From Archilochus colubris (lineage: Eukaryota; Chordata; Aves; Apodiformes; Trochilidae): 64,000 bases of DNA. A program made the translations under genes and the position numbers. The DNA is taken from positions 118,714,467 through 118,778,466 of the forward strand of contig CM041084.1 of assembly GCA_023079485.1 (NCBI GenBank), given 5' to 3'. The stretch's first letter is position 1. Each line of letters starts with the position of its first letter. Positions 57,701 to 64,000 of this stretch are shown here, one piece after another. The notes under the pieces are model-generated. The model had not been told where the DNA came from. It ran no database searches and saw nothing but the letters and a program-made list of their open reading frames with translations.

Positions 57701-60419
57701 ACTCTGAAGATGCAACTACAGCTCCTTTAGATAGCACCCACTGGACTGTCTTGGATCTGCACATGCTTTCTTCTTTTTTTTTCCCCTTTCTATTTCTTTA
57801 TGTCAGATCCTAATCTAGTATTTAGTCCTTCAAGCTGCTGAAAATCAGTATATAAAGAGCAATAGTTTGTAGAATAGTACTTCAAAATTGCAAGTTCTTA
57901 CTGGAAAGGACTTTGCTTTTCACATCTAGAATGCATCTTAAGCACTAGTGTCACTGTGCAAAGATAAAAAGAAATAATAAATAAGGCAGTGAAGTGGATG
58001 TATTTTATAGTATTAATTTCACAGAACACAATGAGATACCCTTAGGATGACTTTTATGAATCAAAATAGGAAATTTATCTCCTCTTAGCCAAAGTGTAAA
58101 AAAACAAGACAAAATGCAACAGAACTCTCAATCTGTTGTGAACTTGAATGATGAAGTGCTATAAAACTGGATGAAGTGTTGTTACACTCTTCTACCACCA
58201 CAGCTTCGGGTGTTCTATAAGTCTTGGAAATAGAACTGCTTCATAGGTAACAAAACAATGCAAACAATTAATATCTCATTCAAACTTTGGTGGATAATTG
58301 TAATTAGAGATGAGGATATTCCCAGGAAGGCAGCCTTTATTATTGCTTTAGTACATTCTGTAACTATTTTTTTTTCTTTTCATGTATTGCTGGCAGAATG
58401 TCTAGGGTGGAAAATCATAGGTAATTCACATCAAGTAAAATGTGCAAGCCAGGAGTTTTGCATTAACGTATCTGCTAGGCTGCAGTGAATTTATAACCCC
58501 TTAAAGCAGTACAAAGGGGTTTAGTATTGGATATAAATTATGTATGAAACACTCAGTGTGAACTGCTGTCCCTGTATTAAGGAAGGTACACCAGGCATAA
58601 AAAATAAATGACAAAATCTACCTTAATGTTAAGAGGTCAACTTTAAACTGACAAAATCAAGGAAATGCAGAATTACTGCTGAATCCATGTGTCACTCATT
58701 TTACCCCCTACTCCGTTCACACTCGGTCATCTTGCTTCTTTCAGAGCCAGTGTAAAGCCCCTGCTAAAACAGAGGGAGCAGGCAGGAGTCATCAGCTTGA
58801 GTACACTTGGGCAGGTGATGATTAGGGACTGATGCTACTGATCTGCTCTTCTTTCTCAAGAAAGAATAGATCCATACATGTGACAGATACAACCTTCTTC
58901 TTTTCCACCTAGAAACATTCCCCTCCTAGGTGTTTCTTCTTTCCCTCTTATCCGACCAGAGTGTGTTATACCCACTCGATACTTAGCCTATCACCTCTCT
59001 TTAAAATAATTTATATTCTGTCAAGATGAAACCTCAACGTTCTTTGTCCCTCAGGACATTACTGAGGTGAAAGTAATGTTATTTCAAATAATTCAGAAAT
59101 ACTGGGGTTCTGGGAAAACTGCTTCTTTTTTCAAAACAGAGGGAAAACAGGACAAAGGAAATTAGTAGATCTTGCAAAAAAAAGAAATATGTGATACTCA
59201 ATATCAAACCAAAACATCAAGGTGTATCACATTAATTTCCTAAAAGCTAAATAATAACAGCGTTATTAGTAGAAAGATGTGAAGAGTGAATGTGAAGCAA
59301 GGTTAGCATGGAGAATTAAATACATAGTGTACCCCAATAACACATCTGGACCATCATTGCTAAACTGTTACTAATCACTATTCAACATTACTTGTTCTAA
59401 AGCAGTATCTTACCTCTCCCTCAACATGAGGATGTGAACACACCCACACAAACATGTATACAGGGAACATAAATCATACTTTTAAAGACTCAGGGGGTAA
59501 ACCTGGCTTTGGGTAAGTCAATGAGAATATGGGTTGCATCCATAAATTTCACATTCGGGATGGACCAGTGTGTTATCCCAGCCTAATTACCAGCTCCCTC
59601 CAGATCACAGACTTTTATTCTTTTCTGATGAAGAATTGCTCTCCCTTGTATCACCCAGAGTGATTAGAACAGCACTCAAATTAGTCAGTGTTACCAAACT
59701 CAGTAACTTGTGACTGAAGAAGAAAGATGTTCAGCTGAAAGGCTTCAAGTGACAAAGACCATAAGGAATTGTTTTGCTTCAGGGAGCAATTACACACTTA
59801 AAAAGTAATTTTAGTCCCACCTGTAGCCATTGGATTGCATTATGTTCTAGTTTTGGAGACCAAAGAGGTCCCCATTGCCACGTGTAAGTAATTACAGATT
59901 GTGATCTAGTTGTTTTTGGGAACCTAATAATCCATAACAACCTAACTGCCAGTTACACATGGAAGGTTTCAGTCATCTTCTGTACCTAAGTTAATAATTG
60001 TCAAACCAAAACTTTGCCTTACTGCTGGGCCACAGCATGGACTCAGATTTTCTAAAAGGTTTGCACTTTTTTTCTGACACAAAAGAATTTGAAAAGGTAA
60101 AGTAACTTCAGGCCTTACTTTTGGTAACTAGAAACATTACAGGTGGAAAAAATGCTTATATTTATAGGTTTATTTGCTGCTAGAGTTGCTATGAGAACCT
60201 GAGCATATTATTTTGGCTGTAATTGAATATGCTGTGTCCAGCTGCTCTTTTGGGGAGGCTCTTTCAAGGTGGTTAAGCCCAAAAGTTTCTTCTTTCTGCA
60301 GTATTTTTGCAGGGACAAACATATACTACTTCTCAGAAAGATCAGCACTCATAACATGAATCTCACAGAAGTGTTGGCAAATATCATCCTGTTGGAAAAT
60401 GGTGAGGGAAAACTAAAGC
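54783..60419. other. AT-rich gene-poor stretch
   Basis: No gene or transposon recognised. It includes a short CA-rich run near 55.36 kb, A runs near 56.42 kb and a T run near 57.77 kb. The 107-codon plus-strand frame at 57248-57571 and its antisense frames have no recognised motif. Confidence 0.4.
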
Positions 60420-60424
60420 AACCA

Positions 60425-60735
60425 ATATGGTTGGTAAACAAGCTTCAACTTTATTACTCAGTAACTTTTACTTATATAGTGTTCCTGTGACCACACCCCC
60501 GCCACCACACAACAACATAACGTTTTATTGGACACCTGGTGTGTTTACCTGTAGCACAGCGAATCCCTGGTGCAGGTAGCACAGGATTATGGGCCGATTG
60601 AATTGGCCCCTCAAACATGGGGTTGAGCACGGCAAAGGGGTCACACCCCCTACCTTTCGGGAACATTCGAGAGCATTCTACAACATCATTCAAGCCACTT
60701 TGAGCAAAAACTATCGAATTCAGTCATCAACACAT
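60425..60735 (-). mobile_element. Probable solo LTR of an endogenous retrovirus
   Basis: Reading the minus strand, the promoter order expected of a retroviral LTR is visible: CCAAT at 60531-60527, a G-rich CACCC-type box (GCGGGGGTGTGG) at about 60505-60489, a TATA box (TATATAAG) at 60478-60471 and an AATAAA poly(A) signal at 60455-60450. The upstream part has its own CG-containing composition (CCCGAAAGGTAGGGGG, CAATCGGCCC) unlike the AT-rich flanks. No gag, pol or env frame lies next to it, so it would be a solo LTR. The exact TG...CA ends and a target duplication could not be fixed, so the boundaries are approximate. A non-viral promoter is the alternative. Confidence 0.55.
60450..60531 (-). 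promoter_or_regulatory. LTR core promoter and poly(A) signal
   Basis: CCAAT at 60531-60527, TATATAAG at 60478-60471 (about 50 bases downstream on the minus strand) and AATAAA at 60455-60450. The short TATA to poly(A)-signal distance suggests a compact R region. Transcription would run leftward into AT-rich DNA with no recognised gene in the adjoining kilobases. Confidence 0.5.
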
Positions 60736-60770
60736 CTGTGGCACCAGAGTCACAAGATTAGGGTGGGCCT

Positions 60771-60890
60771 AATCATAGAATCATAGAATCATAGAATCAT
60801 AGAATCGACTGGGTTGGAAGGGACTTCAGAGATCATCAAGTCCAACCCTTGATCCACTGCCGTTGCAGTTACTAGACCATGGCAATCAGT
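60771..60890 (-). mobile_element. CR1 LINE 3' end fragment
   Basis: The plus strand has four octamers (ATCATAGA), then GACTGGGTTGGAAGGGACTT and the standard 3' UTR to CAGTTACTAGACCATGGCA. It is 5'-truncated inside the region that begins ORF2's stop in the longer copies. It lies about 35 bases from the probable LTR. Confidence 0.92.
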
Positions 60891-63357
60891 GTACTACCAC
60901 CCATGGTTTGGGTTTGAGTGTACCAAAGACTAACTGTAATCTCATACAATTATTACAATATCACCTGATTTATTAGTGAAACTTGAGGACAGCCAAACCT
61001 GCCCTATTATAGTCTGAAGATGATGTTACTGGAAATAGAGTTTTGAAACTGTAAATCCACAGGACCAGGCAAAAAATGTTTATGATATCAAATATCTATC
61101 CTGCTTTTTTTTTTTTTTTTATAAGACAGAAGCAAAGAAAAAGGTTCTTTTCAGACTGTTTGTCATCACACTAAATTTAAGCAGAATTTTTTGTGTTTGC
61201 TGAGAATATTTTTGCCTTTACAGGATCTCTGAGAGGAAAAGTAGCTTGAACTGAAGAGGTTCCTGTAAAATAATTAAGCTATTGCTGAATATTTTAAGCC
61301 CAATAATTTTATCCTGTGCAGGCCAGTGAATTATGATGGGGTATTAGCTGGCTGTATGCTCTAAACATTCAGGAGAAAAAATGAAGCTGTGAGTTCTCTT
61401 TGAAGGAAAAGACACAACATGATGCCAATATTTCTTTGAAAAAGTAGCTATTTATCTCTTCCTCCCAAGCCTACAGGTCATGAATGAATCAGAAGAAGGC
61501 AATGATCCCTACACAATAGTTATATGGCAATGACAAAAAAGCAGTGTAGTAGGGGAGGAATGATGTGTGCAGTGAATTTGCTGACAGTAAGTGTTACAAA
61601 GAGGCAATATAGAAACATTCAAAAAACAATTACTATAGGATCGACTTGTAAGTTCTGAGTGAGAACAAAGATTCAGTCACACTTTCGACTTTCTTTATTT
61701 GATGTGGAACAACCCTTTAAGTGCCCAAATTTAAAATCTGTTCTGCAAATGTCTACTTTGTTACAGTCTTTCATGAGGGCATTATGGCTTTCAGGTGCAA
61801 TAAACTACTCCTCTTTGTAACAACACCCCTTTATAAACACAAGGCAAATCATTATGTGGAAAGGGGAGAAGTTAAAAGCCCTAAATCTTCCATTCCCAGG
61901 GATACTCTTACCTTCAGAAAGAATGTATTTTTTATGTATGTATTTACTGCTTAAATGTAGTATATTTCCATAGGGTTTAACTGACAAGATTTTAGGGAGT
62001 TCTTTATTACTGATTTATATGTATACATATAGACACGTAGATGTTCAACTACCCATACACTTTTTTGCTCCTGTTTCCTAGCATAAAATTATTACCTTCC
62101 CTGGAACAATGAAAATGCAACTGCTTTCTAGACCAGTGACTATTCTTTCTTTGAAGAGGCTCATAATAGGATGCATGAAACATCTGGAAGAATTAAATCA
62201 AAGGGTGATGGAATTCCCACTGGAGAACACATGTCAAACAAGAAAAAGAGTCTTGTGGAACAAATGAGATTTTGCCCTGAGAATTAGCAAGTACAACAGC
62301 TAGGCTTAGCATTGGATTGAGACAAAGACTCCTAAGAGGCCTATTGATACAACTTTTAAACATTCACTGAGCTTTAAAAAAAAAGAAAAAAAAAAAAAAG
62401 GATTTGTCTGCAAGCAAAATGTCTGTTTTCCCATCCACAGTTCCTATTCAGAGTAATTCCTGAGATCTGCAATGATCTACACATAGGGAAGACTATCTGG
62501 GAGATGATCTGCATCTCATAAGCACACCATTCCATTAGGAAAATACTTGGCTGTATATGCAAAGCAGTAAATATGTAAATATGTAGGCACCCACAAGGGA
62601 ACTGCTATCAATTTATGGTATTAGTGAGGAGGAGGAGTATTTGTCGCTCCATTTTAACTGTGTTGCCTTCTTATCTGTTGTGGTATGGAAAGCCATCCAG
62701 AAAACAACTAGAACGGAATTCAGATCCCCAGCTTATATTGTTCATTTAGCCACACCATGGCTGAATTTCATTCACTATCTTTCTCATAAGATGTTTCATC
62801 AGGAAGAATATTTAAAAGCAATTCCAAAAATTCACAATCTCACACACGTGCCTGTGTGCCTTGCACAATCATATTCATATCTTATTCACAGCTGTCAAAC
62901 AACAAAAAATATAAAACATTTCTGTATGCTAATATCAAGTTCCCCCAAAATTCAGTACACTGTGGTGAGTTAATACTATCTGAAGAGAAATTTAATGAGA
63001 ATTTATTTATTTTTACTAAGTAAAGAAAATGCTTCTTTGTCCACAACCTGATGGATCCCTCCATACCATCTTTTTCTGTTTCTCTCTTTACATTCTTATA
63101 ATCTAAAAGCCTTATGGAAGACAAGTGACAAAGAATGGGCAAGATTATGACTGTCATCTGTCACTTTGGATGGAGCACAGGAAGCTTTCATACCCCCTAT
63201 TTCTCAGTGATCCAACAGCAGCTCAGGAGAATAATAGTGTATTTTTTTCCCATGTACCTGAACTTGCTTTCACCCTCACTCACTGGAGAATGCTCCACTC
63301 ATGGAAGGGGGAACAAGGTGACTTGTGACTGCAAAAAGCCTGCATGGTCTTGGACTG
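60891..63357. other. AT-rich unannotated stretch
   Basis: Contains a 16-base T run at 61105-61120 and an A-rich run at 62375-62400. No gene is recognised. The 110-codon plus-strand frame at 62641-62973 has no known motif. Confidence 0.4.
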
Positions 63358-64000
63358 AATCATAGAATCATTGAATCACAGAATCATAGAATTGGCTGGG
63401 TTGGAAGGGACCTCAGAGATCATCAAGTCCAACCCTTGAACCACCATTGCGGTTGCTAGACTATGGCACTGAGTGCCACATCCAGTCTCTTTTTAAATAT
63501 CTCCAGGGATGGAGAATCCACTACTTCCCTGGGCAGCCCATTCCAATGTCTGATCACCCTCTCAGTAAAGAAATTCTTTCTAATATCCAACCTAAACTTC
63601 CCCTGGCACAACTTAAGACCGTGTCCTCTTGTCTTGTTGAAAGTTGTCTGGGAAAAGAGATCAACCCCCTCCTGGCTACACCCTCCTTTCAGGGAGTTGT
63701 AGGGAGCTATGAGGTCTCCCCTGAGCCGCCTCTTCTTTAGGCAGAGCAGCCCCAGCTCCCTCAGCCTCTCCTCATAGGATCTGTGCTCGAGTCCCTTCAC
63801 CAGCCTGGTTGCCCTCCTTTGGACCTGCTCCAGGACTTCAATATCTTTCCTAAACTGACGGGCCCAGAACTGGACACAGTACTCAAGGTGTGGCCTCACC
63901 AGTGCTGAGTACAGGGGCAGAATCACTTCCTTGGACCTGCTGGCCACGATGTTCCTGTTACAGGCCAGGATGCCATTGGCCTTCTTGGCCACCTGGGCAC
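63358..64000 (-). mobile_element. CR1 LINE, reverse orientation, continues past window
   Basis: The left end has four partly mutated octamers (AATCATAGAATCATTGAATC), followed by the 3' UTR (GGTTGGAAGGGACCTCAGAG) and the ORF2 C-terminus on the minus strand up to the window edge. It extends further 5' into ORF2 than the other young copies, so the element could be considerably longer beyond 64000. It is very close to the copy at 9832-10452. Confidence 0.96.
63456..64000 (-). pseudogene. CR1 ORF2 C-terminal part, open to window edge
   Basis: An uninterrupted frame of about 180 codons, open to the right edge. Motifs in order are [10 protein letters not shown] (the linker after the reverse transcriptase palm), [80 protein letters not shown] and [13 protein letters not shown]. 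The endonuclease and the catalytic YADD box would lie outside the window if present. The frame has no stop and no frameshift here, so this is the best candidate in the window for a longer CR1. Most avian CR1 copies are truncated, so an active element is unlikely. Confidence 0.8.

Noticed and set aside
1..64000. tRNA, rRNA or other structured RNA genes
   Set aside because: No cloverleaf with A and B boxes or rRNA signature was noticed on either strand, though a dedicated covariance search was not possible.

Overview
The window looks like AT-rich nuclear DNA from a bird, mostly intergenic or intronic. The main evidence is a set of CR1 LINE fragments, the dominant avian retrotransposon. They carry the ATTCTATG-type octamer 3' end, the conserved 3' UTR block (plus-strand text such as GGTTGGAAGGGACCTCAGAG) and the C-terminal end of the CR1 ORF2 reverse transcriptase. 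No Alu, B1 or other mammalian SINE is seen. Four CR1 copies look like close relatives, which suggests a recently active CR1 subfamily. The species cannot be given from this sequence alone.

Layout: 1-0.9 kb is an old CR1 in reverse orientation. About 0.9-16 kb is AT-rich non-coding DNA with small microsatellites and three more CR1 pieces (8.2, 9.8-10.5 and 15.0-15.4 kb). From 16.3 to 29.7 kb there is a cluster of CpG-rich segments (16.3-17.5, 22.5-23.5, 23.6-24.2, 25.0-26.0, 28.8-29.0 and a weaker one at 29.5-29.8). They are separated by unique sequence with potential cis-regulatory content and by strongly strand-skewed low-complexity tracts (T/G-rich at 26.05-26.2, A/C-rich at 26.9-27.2, T/A-rich at 29.0-29.2). 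From 29.8 to 64 kb the DNA is again AT-rich and gene-poor, with CR1 pieces at 43.7, 51.0, 54.1, 60.8 and 63.4 kb, a 345-bp purine-rich satellite at 53.4-53.8 kb and a probable solo LTR of an endogenous retrovirus on the minus strand at 60.4-60.7 kb.

No cellular protein-coding gene could be recognised. The long open frames are either CR1 ORF2 remnants, low-complexity translations or frames kept open by high GC. The CpG cluster most likely holds promoters and non-coding first exons of a gene whose coding exons lie outside the window, or of a long non-coding RNA. Several consensus-like splice donors (three on the minus strand, one on the plus strand) sit in or beside it. This is inference. Two short possible coding exons are listed with low confidence.
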